Shown here: positions 54,057 through 62,762 of the stretch, piece by piece
Position numbering within the stretch: the stretch's first letter is position 1
How the letters are laid out: each line of letters begins with the position of its first letter
Assembly (NCBI RefSeq): GCF_001570585.1
Contig: NZ_BBXF01000003.1
Coordinates: 407,353-471,352, forward strand
DNA: 64,000 nucleotides
Reading direction: 5' to 3'
Source: Herbidospora daliensis
Lineage (GTDB): Bacteria > Actinomycetota > Actinomycetes > Streptosporangiales > Streptosporangiaceae
The notes under the pieces: model-generated
Told to the model about the DNA's origin: nothing
What the model saw: only the letters and a program-made list of their open reading frames with translations
Databases searched by the model: none
Translations under genes and position numbers: made by a program

Positions 54057-55551
54057 GGATCTCCTTGAACGCCTCGGCCAGCGAGCCGTTCCGCGCGTCG
54101 AAGACGGCGCCGCCGGTCAGGGTCGCGACCTGCTCCATCTCCTCGACGTCGCTGTCGCCGAACAGCACCACGAAGGTGCGCACCGCCTTCTTCTCGGCGG
54201 GCAGCCCCTGGTAGTAGAGCTGGAAGTCGAGGTACTCCGACCCGTCGGTGTTCTCGCCGTCGGTCATCAGCACGATCGAGGAGTAGCGCACGGGGTCGAC
54301 CGGCTGCTCGTAGGCGGCCCGCAGCGCGTCGTAGATGGCGGTGCCGCCGTCGGCCGACAGCCCTTCGGCGTAGCCCTTGATCTGGCCGAGCACCGCCTCG
54401 GGGTCAGACTCGGGCACCTGGTAGTCCTGCTGCCCCTTCAGCCGGTCGGCGAACGGCAGCAGCGTGACCTTCTCGCGGTTGCGGAACCGGGAGAACGTGC
54501 CGTAGGCGGAGGTGTCGGCGCCGGTCAGCGTCACGAGCGCAGTGCGCAGGCCGTCGATGCGGTCGCCCTCCATCGACCCGGAGGTGTCCAGCACGAACAC
54601 CGCCCGCGCGGGTACCCGCACCTGGTTCAGGTAGGCGCCGATGAGCTCGTCGGCCGCCGAGCGCCGGTTCGGGAACGGCAGCTCCACCAGCGGCGCCGAC
54701 CCGAACTCGGGCGCGAGCGCCACCCCGGGCACGATCGGCCGCCGATGGGTGGCCGTCATGATCTCGCGCTGGGTCTCGGGTGTACGCAACCACGCGACCA
54801 GCTCGTCGTACTGCTCTTTCCGATCGGAGCCGGCGAGCAGGGTGAGCGGGTAGTCGGCCGACACCACGCCGTCGGTGGGATAGACGAGAGTCAGCTTCCC
54901 GGGCATGCCGAGCAGCACCGACTCGTAGTTGACCAGCCCGTCGACGTCGGGCCGGGCCGTGTAGGCGTCGGCCAGCCAGCCCGACGAGCCCGAGGTGAGC
55001 TCCTGCGCCGAGAAGAACTCCTTCAGCCGGGGCGTCACCGCCGCGATGGCCCGCGCGTCGAGCGCCTCGCCGGCGTCCGAGAGCGCCGCCGCGACCCCGA
55101 CCAGGGCGGAGAACCCGGAGTTCGAGGAGGCCGGGTTGGTCATGCCGAACGTGAACCGGTGCGCGGCGGCGGCGGTCGCGATGTCCGACCAGGTCACCGG
55201 CTTGACGTTCCAGCCGAGGTCGGCGGCCTTGCCGGGCCTGAGGCCCAGCACCACCGGCGAGATCATGATCTTCGTCTGGGTCGACAACCGTTCCCGCGCC
55301 CCGTCGATCAGCGACAGGTAGCGGTTGGAGGAGAACCAGATCGCGTCGTAGTCGCCGGCGTCGCCGCGGGCCACCTGCTCGGCGCCGTCGAGGGTGCCGG
55401 TGTAGGTGAACTCGACGTCGATACCCGACTCCTTCAGCAGCGGTTCGAGGTCGGCGACCTCGCTGCCCGCCAGGACGCGGAACGGCTCGCCGGCCGAGCA
55501 CGCGGTCAGCGACGCCGCGACCAGCAGCAGCGCCAGGAGGGCCCGCCTCAT
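54043..55551 (-). CDS. Lipoprotein: substrate-binding fold fused to VWA domain
   Basis: 502 aa. Lipoprotein signal with lipobox LTAC (Cys at about residue 19). Residues 20-290 resemble a periplasmic binding protein of the extracellular solute-binding type (FRVLAGSEVADLEPLLKESG and IMISPVVLGLRPGKAADLGW). A VWA domain follows with a MIDAS motif DTSGSMEGDRI, then T in LTGAD and D in MTDGENTDGSE. VWA domains mediate metal-dependent protein contacts; here, outside the membrane, it may bind ligands or partners. The ATG overlaps the TelA stop (ATGA). The binding target is unknown. Confidence 0.85.
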   Translation of the reverse strand: MRRALLALLLVAASLTACSAGEPFRVLAGSEVADLEPLLKESGIDVEFTYTGTLDGAEQVARGDAGDYDAIWFSSNRYLSLIDGARERLSTQTKIMISPVVLGLRPGKAADLGWNVKPVTWSDIATAAAAHRFTFGMTNPASSNSGFSALVGVAAALSDAGEALDARAIAAVTPRLKEFFSAQELTSGSSGWLADAYTARPDVDGLVNYESVLLGMPGKLTLVYPTDGVVSADYPLTLLAGSDRKEQYDELVAWLRTPETQREIMTATHRRPIVPGVALAPEFGSAPLVELPFPNRRSAADELIGAYLNQVRVPARAVFVLDTSGSMEGDRIDGLRTALVTLTGADTSAYGTFSRFRNREKVTLLPFADRLKGQQDYQVPESDPEAVLGQIKGYAEGLSADGGTAIYDALRAAYEQPVDPVRYSSIVLMTDGENTDGSEYLDFQLYYQGLPAEKKAVRTFVVLFGDSDVEEMEQVATLTGGAVFDARNGSLAEAFKEIRGYQ

Positions 55552-56642
55552 CGCTCGCTCCGCTCCAGGTACTTCCGCGCGTTCTCGATCTCCACGGTCA
55601 GGCTGCCCACCGTGGTGGCCATGTTCTCCACGGCCCGCGCGCGGAACTCGTCGATGGTGTCGATGGTGGCGTAGACGTTGTCGAACGCCTTGCGCAGCGA
55701 ATCGAGGTCGACCGTGGTCGCGGCGGCCTGCGCCTGGATGTCGGCGGCCTGGCCGCGCAGCAGCTCGCTCGTCGACACGATCAGGTCGGAGGTGGTCGTG
55801 TTGAGCGCGGTGATCTGGTCGAGCACCAGCTTCTGCCCGGCGAGCGCCTGGGCCACCACGACGGCGGTGCGCAGCGCGGCCATCGTCGTGGTGGTGGCGC
55901 GGTCGACGCCCTTGATGAGCTCCAGGTTGTTCTTGCGCACCAGGTCGAGGGCCAGGTAGCCCTGCGCCGACACGGCGAGCTGGGTGAGCAGGTCCTGGTG
56001 GCGCTGCCTGACCGCGAACAGGGCGTCGCTGCGCAGCGCGGTGACGCGCTCCTCGTCGGGCTCGCGCAGGATCAGCTCCTCGATCTCGGCGTCGAGGGCG
56101 GCGGCCATGACGGCGTACTCCTGGAGTTTGAGCATCGCCTCCCACAGCAGGCGGCGCTCGCCCTCGATGGCGGCGTTGTCCTTCCGCAGGTCGTCCTGGC
56201 CCGACTTGAGCGAGCGCACGATGTCGTCGAGGTGCTTCTGCGCGCTTTGGTACTTGGCGAAGTAGTCGCGCAGCTTCCCCGGCAACAGGCCCATCAGGCG
56301 GCGGCCGGTGGTGGCGTTCTTCGGGTCGAGGTCGACGATGGTGCGGCGCAACGACACCAGGTCGCCCGCGACCGGTCCCTCGGCGGCCTTGAGCGGCCGG
56401 CGGAGCATGCGGTTGGAGACCTGCGACGACGCGCCGATCTCGGTCGCGCCCATCGCGGTGATGTCGGCGACCTTCTTGGTGAAGTCGGGGGAGCGGGGGT
56501 CGAGCGCGGCCAGTTCGCCGGCGAACGCGCGGGCCCGGCCGGTCAGTTCGGCGTCGCGGTCGCCGGAGATCGGCATCATCCGCGACGCCTTCTCCGCGGG
56601 CACCGGGGGGACCGGCTCCGGTGGCGTGAGTACCAGGTCCAT
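55548..56642 (-). CDS. Toxic-anion-resistance protein (TelA family)
   Basis: 364 aa. Mostly helical, with SSQVSNRMLRRPLKAAE, LPGKLRDYFAKYQSAQKHLDDIVRSL (in parts) and KNNLELIKGVDRATTTTMAALRTAVVVAQ, which match the TelA family. TelA proteins are associated with tellurite and other anion or cell-envelope stress resistance, acting at the membrane. The sequence has no transmembrane helix, so it is probably membrane-associated. It is coupled to the VWA lipoprotein and lies 10 nt downstream of the substrate-binding-like gene, so the four genes form one operon. Confidence 0.9.
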   Translation of the reverse strand: MDLVLTPPEPVPPVPAEKASRMMPISGDRDAELTGRARAFAGELAALDPRSPDFTKKVADITAMGATEIGASSQVSNRMLRRPLKAAEGPVAGDLVSLRRTIVDLDPKNATTGRRLMGLLPGKLRDYFAKYQSAQKHLDDIVRSLKSGQDDLRKDNAAIEGERRLLWEAMLKLQEYAVMAAALDAEIEELILREPDEERVTALRSDALFAVRQRHQDLLTQLAVSAQGYLALDLVRKNNLELIKGVDRATTTTMAALRTAVVVAQALAGQKLVLDQITALNTTTSDLIVSTSELLRGQAADIQAQAAATTVDLDSLRKAFDNVYATIDTIDEFRARAVENMATTVGSLTVEIENARKYLERSER

Positions 56643-56652
56643 CAGGCTTTCC

Positions 56653-57699
56653 TCAGAGGTAACGCTCTTCGATCAGGGCGACGAGCTGTTCCAGGTGGTC
56701 GTAGGCGGGCGGCTCGACCACGTCGACCAGGTCGCGGGTGAGCGGGGTGCCCTGGGCGAGCCCGGCGAAGACGCCGGGGTCGGCGGTGCGGAAGCCGTGC
56801 TCGGCGGCGAGTCTCGCGAACTCGGGGTCGCCCGTCAGCAGCCGGCCGACCTCGTTCGCGTGCTCGTCGAAGGGCACCAGGGTGTGCTTGCTGAGCACGG
56901 TCGGCGAGGGGTAGAGCAGGCGCATCTGCGGGCCGATCGAGCCGTCGCCGGCGAACAGGCGGGCGGCGTACTGGGCCTCGTACACCATGATCATCGGGGT
57001 TTTGCCCATGCCCATGGCCAGGTAGTCCTCGAACGGCGCCTCGGAGGTCGACTCGGAGTAGCCCTGGTCGAGGAACAGCGGCGCGACCCGCTCGGCGACC
57101 CGCGCGTCGGCCCCCCGGACCACGTCGTCGCCGTTGGCGACGTAACTCGTCAGCGCCAGGTACATGGCCGCCGAGTTCGAGGTGCGGATGTCGGTCGTGG
57201 TGAGCAGCACCCGTTTTCTGGCTTTGTACGCCGAACCGGGCATCGCATCCCACCGAGTGCCTTTATCTACTAATTCCAGATATTTCTTGATGTCGAAGGT
57301 GGTGCCGCTCACGACCCCCGCCTGTGTCAGCGTGGCCACGATCGGCTCGAAGGTCGCCACCGCCATGGGCGAGAAGAACGGCGCGAAGGTCGTGGCGACC
57401 CCGCGGTCCTTCTTGATCTTCTCGGCGGCGGGCGCGCTCGACGGGAAGGCGAACGCGTAGGTGCTCAGGTCCACGCTCGTGGCGATCTCGCGGGACCCGG
57501 CGGTGTCGACCTCCACCTGGAGGCCGTGCTTCGCGAAGGCGGCCTTGACCTGGGGGTCGTCGAAGAACGGCTTCTTCTCCGACCCGATGACGCCGCGGAC
57601 GACGGTGACCCCTGACCCGAGGTTCCCCAGGACGAGGGCCGCGACGACCCCTCCCCCCAGGAGGACGGCCAGTGCCACGCCGAGTAATCTTCTCCTCAT
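56653..57699 (-). CDS. Membrane-anchored substrate-binding-like protein in TelA operon
   Basis: 348 aa from ATG 57699, with GGGTGAG just upstream; the frame runs to 57747, but that extension lies in the promoter. One N-terminal helix (about 6-25) anchors an extracytoplasmic domain with a periplasmic-binding-protein look (TVVRGVIGSEKKPFFDDPQV, SSAPAAEKIKKDRG, then LYPSPTVLSKHTLVPFDEHANEVG). It resembles the binding half of the downstream VWA lipoprotein, so both may recognise related ligands. It is the first gene of the operon; the divergent CehA/McbA-like gene shares the 217-nt promoter region (57700-57916), in which I see no clear operator. Confidence 0.75.
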   Translation of the reverse strand: MRRRLLGVALAVLLGGGVVAALVLGNLGSGVTVVRGVIGSEKKPFFDDPQVKAAFAKHGLQVEVDTAGSREIATSVDLSTYAFAFPSSAPAAEKIKKDRGVATTFAPFFSPMAVATFEPIVATLTQAGVVSGTTFDIKKYLELVDKGTRWDAMPGSAYKARKRVLLTTTDIRTSNSAAMYLALTSYVANGDDVVRGADARVAERVAPLFLDQGYSESTSEAPFEDYLAMGMGKTPMIMVYEAQYAARLFAGDGSIGPQMRLLYPSPTVLSKHTLVPFDEHANEVGRLLTGDPEFARLAAEHGFRTADPGVFAGLAQGTPLTRDLVDVVEPPAYDHLEQLVALIEERYL

Positions 57700-57916
57700 C
57701 TCACCCTGAATTATGTGAGATGCTGCGAAAACCGACGTGACTCGCAAAAAGAATTCAGAGCTCGTTCATCCCGATTTCACGGGTGACGGTTTTCACTCCC
57801 GGTTCGGGTTTTCTCCTCCCGCGTTCGACCTCACTTCACCCCGACGCACGATTGCACCCCACCGGGTGTGATCCGGTGTGACGATGCTGTCGCTTTCGGA
57901 TATCGGGGAGGCGATC

Positions 57917-59860
57917 ATGCATCACGACCCGCTGTTGCCACCGGTGGTGGCACGGGCCCTCGACGACTACCGCGCGCTGCTCGCCGAGCACGGCATCACC
58001 TGGGGCGAACCCCCGCTCGGCTACGTGCGCATGCTGAGCTTCCTCCGGTTTCCGGACGAGGCCTACCAGATGTCCGGCGACACCGACCTCGACCGGGCCT
58101 TCCGCGACGCCGTCAGCGGCCGGGAGGCGCCCGACGGGCTGACCGTGCTGCGGCTCACCGCGAGCGGCTACATCCTGGAGGCCCGGTCGTGCGCGGTGCT
58201 CTCCGCGACCCCCGTGCCGGGCGTGCTGCTGGTCGACTCGGCCCGCGCCACCGCCGCCACCGTCACCCTCGACGGGACCGAGCACGTCATCGGCGCGGGC
58301 GGCGCCCGCCTGGCCGAGTTCTCCAGCGACAGCGACCTGCGCTGCGACGGCGAGAAGGTCGACCTGTCGGTGCTCACCCGGGCGGCCGTGCCCGCGCGGC
58401 TGCGCCTCAGGGCCGGGTTCCCGTGCCGCTGGAGCGTGACATCGACCGACGGCCAGGGCTGGTGGCCCGACGGCGTGCCGAACCGGCGCGACTACCACGG
58501 CGTGCCCTACTTCCACGGCGACGACCTGACCGTGCCGGTGCCGGCCGAGCCGCTGGTCGTCCGGGTGACCCGCGGCATGGAGTACGAGCTCGCGGAGACC
58601 CAGGTCGTGCCCTCGCCCTGGCGCGAGACCACGGTCGAGCTGACCCCGGCCCGCGTCTACGACGCCGCCGCGAACGGGTGGTACGGCGCCGACCTGCACG
58701 TCCACCTCAACTGGGCGGGCGACGTGGTGGCCGCCCCCGCCGAGGCCGCCGCCATGCAGCACGGCGAGGACCTGCACGTGCTCAACCTGGTGGCGGGCAA
58801 CGTGGCCGGCCGCCGCGTCTACGACCAGGAGGCGCTGCACCACTGGGCCGGCCGCGACCTGCCCTGGTCGGACGCCGGGCACGTCGCCCGCATGGGCGTC
58901 GAATACCGCAACGACCTGCTCGGCCACGTGCACGCCTTCGGCCTGGCCGCGCCGCCGTCGATCTACCACACCGGCTTCCTCGACGACGCCGACTGGCCCC
59001 CCAACGGCGCCGCCTGCGGTGAACTGCGCGAACTCCAGGCGGTGCTCGGTTACGCCCACCCGTTCCACGGCCCGGTCACCACGCCCGCCGACGTCATCGG
59101 CGCGGGCCTGCGCGACTGCAACGCCCGCGCCCTGGTCGTCGACGCCGCGCTCGGCCTGGTCGACGGCGTCGAGCTGCTGCACTTCTCGGAGTTCTCCGGC
59201 ACCGTCGAGGTCTACCGCCGCCTGCTCGGCGCGGGCAACCGCCTGGCCGCGCTGGCGGGCACCGACTCGATGTTGTCCTACACCCGGCAGGACACCGTCT
59301 CCAGCCCGCCCGGCTGGGAACGCGTGTACGCGCGCCTCGGCGGCCCCCTCTCCGCCGAGGCGTACGCCCACGCCGTGAGACAGGGCCGCACGTTCGCCAC
59401 CACCGGGCCGTGGCTGGAGCTGACCGCCGGGGGAGCCGAGATCGGCGACACCTGGTGCCTGGCGGCCGGCGACGAGATCGAGATCGTGGCCCGCAGCGTC
59501 GGCCCCGAGGTCGAACGCCTGGAGATCGTCACCGCCGACGGCGTCGTCGCGGCCGGTCCGGGCGGCGAACTGCGCACCACGCTGACCGTCAACGAACCGA
59601 CCTACGTCGTGGCCACCGCCGCCGGCGGCCCCCACCGCCGCAGCCTGCACCGCCGGGTGTACGCCCACACCAGCCCCATCTACGTCGACGTCGCCGGCCG
59701 TCCGGTCGCCCGGGTGGAGGACGTGCGGTGGTGCCTCGACTGGCTGGCGCTGCTCGACCAGACCGTCAGGTCGCACGCCCGCCTCGACTCCCCGAGCCAG
59801 CTCGCCGACCACCGCGACCTGATCGAGAAGGCCGCCCAGATCTACCGCTCGCGCCTCTGA
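57917..59860 (+). CDS. CehA/McbA-family metallohydrolase (PHP-like)
   Basis: 647 aa from ATG 57917, which has GGGGAGG 5 nt upstream; GTG 57878 and ATG 57884 are in-frame alternatives. The C-terminal half holds a PHP-type metal site: ADLHVHLNW, VLNLVAGNVAGRR, YAHPFHGP and AGTDSMLSYTR, which match CehA/McbA family metallohydrolases. CehA itself hydrolyses carbaryl, but most members have unknown substrates. The N-terminal ~250 residues are beta-rich and may be an accessory binding domain. There is no signal peptide. The gene is probably monocistronic. Confidence 0.85.
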   Translation: MHHDPLLPPVVARALDDYRALLAEHGITWGEPPLGYVRMLSFLRFPDEAYQMSGDTDLDRAFRDAVSGREAPDGLTVLRLTASGYILEARSCAVLSATPVPGVLLVDSARATAATVTLDGTEHVIGAGGARLAEFSSDSDLRCDGEKVDLSVLTRAAVPARLRLRAGFPCRWSVTSTDGQGWWPDGVPNRRDYHGVPYFHGDDLTVPVPAEPLVVRVTRGMEYELAETQVVPSPWRETTVELTPARVYDAAANGWYGADLHVHLNWAGDVVAAPAEAAAMQHGEDLHVLNLVAGNVAGRRVYDQEALHHWAGRDLPWSDAGHVARMGVEYRNDLLGHVHAFGLAAPPSIYHTGFLDDADWPPNGAACGELRELQAVLGYAHPFHGPVTTPADVIGAGLRDCNARALVVDAALGLVDGVELLHFSEFSGTVEVYRRLLGAGNRLAALAGTDSMLSYTRQDTVSSPPGWERVYARLGGPLSAEAYAHAVRQGRTFATTGPWLELTAGGAEIGDTWCLAAGDEIEIVARSVGPEVERLEIVTADGVVAAGPGGELRTTLTVNEPTYVVATAAGGPHRRSLHRRVYAHTSPIYVDVAGRPVARVEDVRWCLDWLALLDQTVRSHARLDSPSQLADHRDLIEKAAQIYRSRL

Positions 59861-59941
59861 CGTAAATGGTTTGCAGGCTGGTGACCAGCTCGCCTAGCGT
59901 GGACGACGTCACATCGCCTGCCCAGGGGAGATCCGTTGGAG

Positions 59942-59986
59942 CTCTAGAGATCATGTCCGCTTCTCTCTGACACATGACCTCTGGAG
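59942..59986 (+). promoter_or_regulatory. SD-sequestering attenuator hairpin upstream of ABC-F gene
   Basis: A 15-position stem between 59942-59956 (CTCTAGAGATCATGT) and 59972-59986 (ACATGACCTCTGGAG), with one mismatch and one G-U pair, and a 15-nt loop. The 3' arm ends in GGAG (59983-59986), the ribosome binding site of the ABC-F gene, so folding would block its translation. The 5' arm and loop contain the leader peptide MSASL, whose translation would disrupt the stem. This fits ribosome-mediated attenuation, in which drug-stalled ribosomes expose the resistance gene. Confidence 0.75.
59953..59970 (+). CDS. Leader peptide MSASL
   Basis: Five codons (ATG TCC GCT TCT CTC) and TGA, preceded by GGAG at 59938-59941 (11 nt). 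It overlaps the 5' arm of the attenuator hairpin and its loop. Regulatory uORFs of this size are typical of ribosome-stalling leaders of antibiotic-resistance genes. Translation has not been shown. Confidence 0.6.
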   Translation: MSASL

Positions 59987-59996
59987 TTGGTGCGCC

Positions 59997-61565
59997 ATGT
60001 TGCGCTGCGACGATCTCTTCTTTTATTGGGCCGACGGCACCCCCGTCTTCGAAGGCCTCGACCTCGTGATCGGCCCCGGCGTCACCGGGCTGATCGGGGT
60101 GAACGGTTCCGGCAAGTCCACCCTGCTGAAACTCGCCGCCGGCGAGCTGGTGCCCATCAGAGGCTCGATCCAGGTGTCGGGCTCGGTCGGCCACCTGCCG
60201 CAGAACCTCCCGCTCGGCGTGCGACGTACCGTCTCCGACCTCATGGGCATCACCGAGGCCAGGCGCGCCCTGCACGCCATCGAGGCCGGGGACGCCTCCG
60301 AGGAGCACTTCGAGAACGTCGTCTGGGACGTCGAGGAACGCGCCCGCGCCGAACTCGACAAGCTCGGCCTCGACGACGTCGGCCTCGACCGGACCGTCGC
60401 CACGCTCTCGGGCGGCGAGACGGTCATGGTCGGCGTCGCCGCCGAGTTCCTGCGCGCCCCCGACGTGCTGCTGCTCGACGAACCGACCAACAACCTCGAC
60501 CTGGCCGCCCGCCACCGGCTCTACGACGCGATCACCGCGTGGCCGGGCACGATCGTCGTGGTCAGCCACGACCGGGTCCTGCTCGACCTTGTCGACCGGC
60601 TCGCCGAACTGCCCGAGGGGCGCATCTTCGGCGGCGGGCTGACGGCGTACGAGGAAGTGCTGGAAGTGGAGCAGGAGGCGGCCGAGCGGATGGTGCGCGC
60701 GGCCGAGGGCGAGGTGCGGCGCGAGAAGCGGGAACTCGTCGAGGCCCACGAGAAGATGGCCAAGCGGGTGCGGTACGGCAAGAAGATGGAAGCCCAGAAA
60801 CGCGAGCCGAAGATCATCATGAGCGCCCGGAAACGGTCGCAGCAGGAGAGCATCGGCAAGCACCGCATCATGCACGAACAGCGGCTCTCCGACGCCCGCG
60901 ACCGGCTCACCGAGGCCGAGGACGCGGTCCGCGACGAGGCCGAGATCCGCGTCGACCTGCCGGGCACGGCCGTGCCGCAGACCCGGATGGTGCTCTCGTT
61001 CCCGCTCGGCGGCACGTTCGTCACCGACCGCGACGTGTCGGGACCGCTGGAGGTGGTGCCCGAACGCCGCGGCCGGGAACCGTCGGAGCTGGTCGTGCGG
61101 GGCCCCGAACGCATCGCGCTGCTCGGCCCGAACGGCTCGGGCAAGACGACGCTGCTGGAGGCCGTCATGCGGTGGCCGGAACTGGTGCCGACGCGCTACC
61201 TGCCGCAGCGGCTCGACGTGCTCGACGAGACGGTCAGCGTCGCGGCCAACGTGCGCGCGGTCGCGCCCGGCGCGTCGGAGAACGAGATCCGCGCGGGCCT
61301 GGCGCGGTTCCTGTTCCGGGGCGACCGGGCCGAGCAGCTCGCCGGCACGCTGTCGGGCGGCGAACGCTTCCGGGCCGCGCTGGCCCGGCTGCTGTTCGCC
61401 CAGCCGCAGCTGCTGCTGCTCGACGAGCCGACCAACAACCTCGACCTGGCGAGCGTGCGCCAGCTCGCGGGCGCGTTGTCGGGCTACCGGGGCGCGCTGA
61501 TCGTGGCCAGCCACGACCTGCCGTTCCTCGACTCGATCGGCATCACCCGGCGCCTGGACCTGTGA
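59997..61565 (+). CDS. ABC-F family ATPase (probable ribosomal protection/antibiotic resistance)
   Basis: 522 aa, two fused ABC nucleotide-binding domains and no membrane helices. Domain 1: Walker A GVNGSGKST (34-42), signature LSGGE near 137, Walker B LLLDEPTNNLDL. A charged linker (about 220-310, EVRREKRELVEAHEKMAKRV) is the interdomain arm that reaches the ribosome. Domain 2: GPNGSGKTT near 377, LSGGE near 452, DEPTNNLDL. ABC-F proteins eject drugs from the ribosome or modulate translation. The leader peptide and hairpin upstream favour an antibiotic-inducible resistance role. The drug class is not predictable from sequence alone. A strong terminator follows. Confidence 0.92.
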   Translation: MLRCDDLFFYWADGTPVFEGLDLVIGPGVTGLIGVNGSGKSTLLKLAAGELVPIRGSIQVSGSVGHLPQNLPLGVRRTVSDLMGITEARRALHAIEAGDASEEHFENVVWDVEERARAELDKLGLDDVGLDRTVATLSGGETVMVGVAAEFLRAPDVLLLDEPTNNLDLAARHRLYDAITAWPGTIVVVSHDRVLLDLVDRLAELPEGRIFGGGLTAYEEVLEVEQEAAERMVRAAEGEVRREKRELVEAHEKMAKRVRYGKKMEAQKREPKIIMSARKRSQQESIGKHRIMHEQRLSDARDRLTEAEDAVRDEAEIRVDLPGTAVPQTRMVLSFPLGGTFVTDRDVSGPLEVVPERRGREPSELVVRGPERIALLGPNGSGKTTLLEAVMRWPELVPTRYLPQRLDVLDETVSVAANVRAVAPGASENEIRAGLARFLFRGDRAEQLAGTLSGGERFRAALARLLFAQPQLLLLDEPTNNLDLASVRQLAGALSGYRGALIVASHDLPFLDSIGITRRLDL

Positions 61566-61570
61566 GAACG

Positions 61571-61609
61571 CGACGAGCCGCCGCCCTGCGACAGGGCGGC
61601 GGCTCGTCG
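61571..61609. terminator. Strong bidirectional terminator hairpin
   Basis: A perfect 17-bp stem (61571-61587 and 61593-61609; arm begins CGACGAGCCGCCGCCCT) with a 5-nt loop, sitting between the convergent ABC-F and zinc-finger genes. No long T tract, as is usual in high-GC actinomycetes. Confidence 0.85.
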
Positions 61610-61621
61610 GATGTCCGGGGG

Positions 61622-61894
61622 TCAGCTGGAGAAGAGCATGCCCACCCAGCTGTTGCGGCGGTGGCCGTAGTGGCCGCCGTGGTGACCACCGTGACCCCAG
61701 GCGGGACCGTGGGCGGGCGGCGGCGGGGGCGGCGGGGCCGAGTAGTGCTGCTGGGCCCACTGGCTCTCCATGCGGCTCAGGGTCTCGAGCTCGCCGTAGT
61801 CGAGGAAGATGCCGCGGCAGTTGTCGCACTGCTCGATGTGGACGCCGTTGCGGTCAAGAGTCCGCATGTTGCCTCTGCACTTAGGGCACTGCAT
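61622..61894 (-). CDS. zf-TFIIB-type zinc-finger protein
   Basis: 90 aa from ATG 61894, which has AAGGAG with a 9-nt spacer; an ATG at 61903 touches that site directly and is less likely. Two zinc knuckles, CPKC (3-6) and CDNC (23-26), with IEQCDNCRGIFLDYGELETL, match the zf-TFIIB small-protein family. The C-terminal half is a Pro tract followed by a Gly/His-rich stretch (HGGHHGGHYGHRR), which may bind metal. Function unknown. Confidence 0.82.
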   Translation of the reverse strand: MQCPKCRGNMRTLDRNGVHIEQCDNCRGIFLDYGELETLSRMESQWAQQHYSAPPPPPPPAHGPAWGHGGHHGGHYGHRRNSWVGMLFSS

Positions 61895-61930
61895 GAGGTT
61901 CATCTCCTTATGTGACGTGCATCGTTCACT

Positions 61931-62746
61931 CTAGGACAGCGGCGGGGCGGCGAGGATCCTCTCGCAGGAGGACATCAGAGCCGCCGCCGCGTCGTCAAGC
62001 GGGACGCCGTCTTCGCGGGCATTGGCCACCGCGACGGCCGCCAACTGGACGGTCAACGCGCGGGCCGGTCCGTCGAGTTCCCGCCACATGTCGTCGCCGG
62101 AAATCGCGGTGCCGCCGGCCCGCAGGTAGGAACGTGTCAGGCGATCCCAGGCCGCCGGGTCCATGAGCCCGTTGGCCACCCACGCCGCCGGCCGGGCCAG
62201 ATCCCACGCCGGGTCGCCCCAGCCGAGGTCGTCGGGGTCGATGAGCGTCCAGGCGCCGTCGTGGCGCAGCAGCTGGCCGAGGTGCCAGTCGCCGTGCGTC
62301 AGCGCCCGCCGCCGCTGGTTGAGGTTCAGGGTGGTGTACGCCCTGCGGGGCAGGTCGTGCGGTTCGAGCCGTGCCACCGCGCGCGTCACCCGTTCGGGGC
62401 CGCCCATCATCGGCACGCCGTCGGGGACGGGCTGGCGGTGCAGCTCGGCCAGCAGTTCGCCGGCCTCCTCCCACGGGGCGTCGTCGAGGTCGTCGGGCGT
62501 GAGCGGGACGCCGGCGGGCCACACGGTGACGATGCGGCCGCCGACCCGGTCGACCGACAACACCGGGAGCATCAGCCCGGCGGGCAGCTCGACGGCCAGG
62601 CGGGCCTTCAGCGCGGCCTCGTCGGTGTCGGCCTCGTGGGCCTTCACCACGACGTCGCCGACCCGGACCACCAGCACGCGGGTGTCCTTCAGCACGGCGG
62701 GTTCGCCGCCGCCCGCGTGGCGGACGAGTTCGTCGAGGAGGGACAC
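61931..62746 (-). CDS. Aminoglycoside-phosphotransferase-family kinase
   Basis: 271 aa from a GTG at 62746. APH fold: the catalytic loop ALTHGDWHLGQLL (HGDxHxxQ, with Gln in the usual Asn position) and metal-binding IDPDDLGWGDPAWDLARP. The N-lobe has VVVKAHEADTDEAAL with the likely ATP lysine. These kinases phosphorylate antibiotics, choline or sugars. Proximity to the ABC-F gene may suggest resistance, but the family is broad. It is divergent from the LLM oxidoreductase (16-nt gap). Confidence 0.85.
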   Translation of the reverse strand: MSLLDELVRHAGGGEPAVLKDTRVLVVRVGDVVVKAHEADTDEAALKARLAVELPAGLMLPVLSVDRVGGRIVTVWPAGVPLTPDDLDDAPWEEAGELLAELHRQPVPDGVPMMGGPERVTRAVARLEPHDLPRRAYTTLNLNQRRRALTHGDWHLGQLLRHDGAWTLIDPDDLGWGDPAWDLARPAAWVANGLMDPAAWDRLTRSYLRAGGTAISGDDMWRELDGPARALTVQLAAVAVANAREDGVPLDDAAAALMSSCERILAAPPLS

Positions 62747-62762
62747 CCGGACAATCTAAGAC

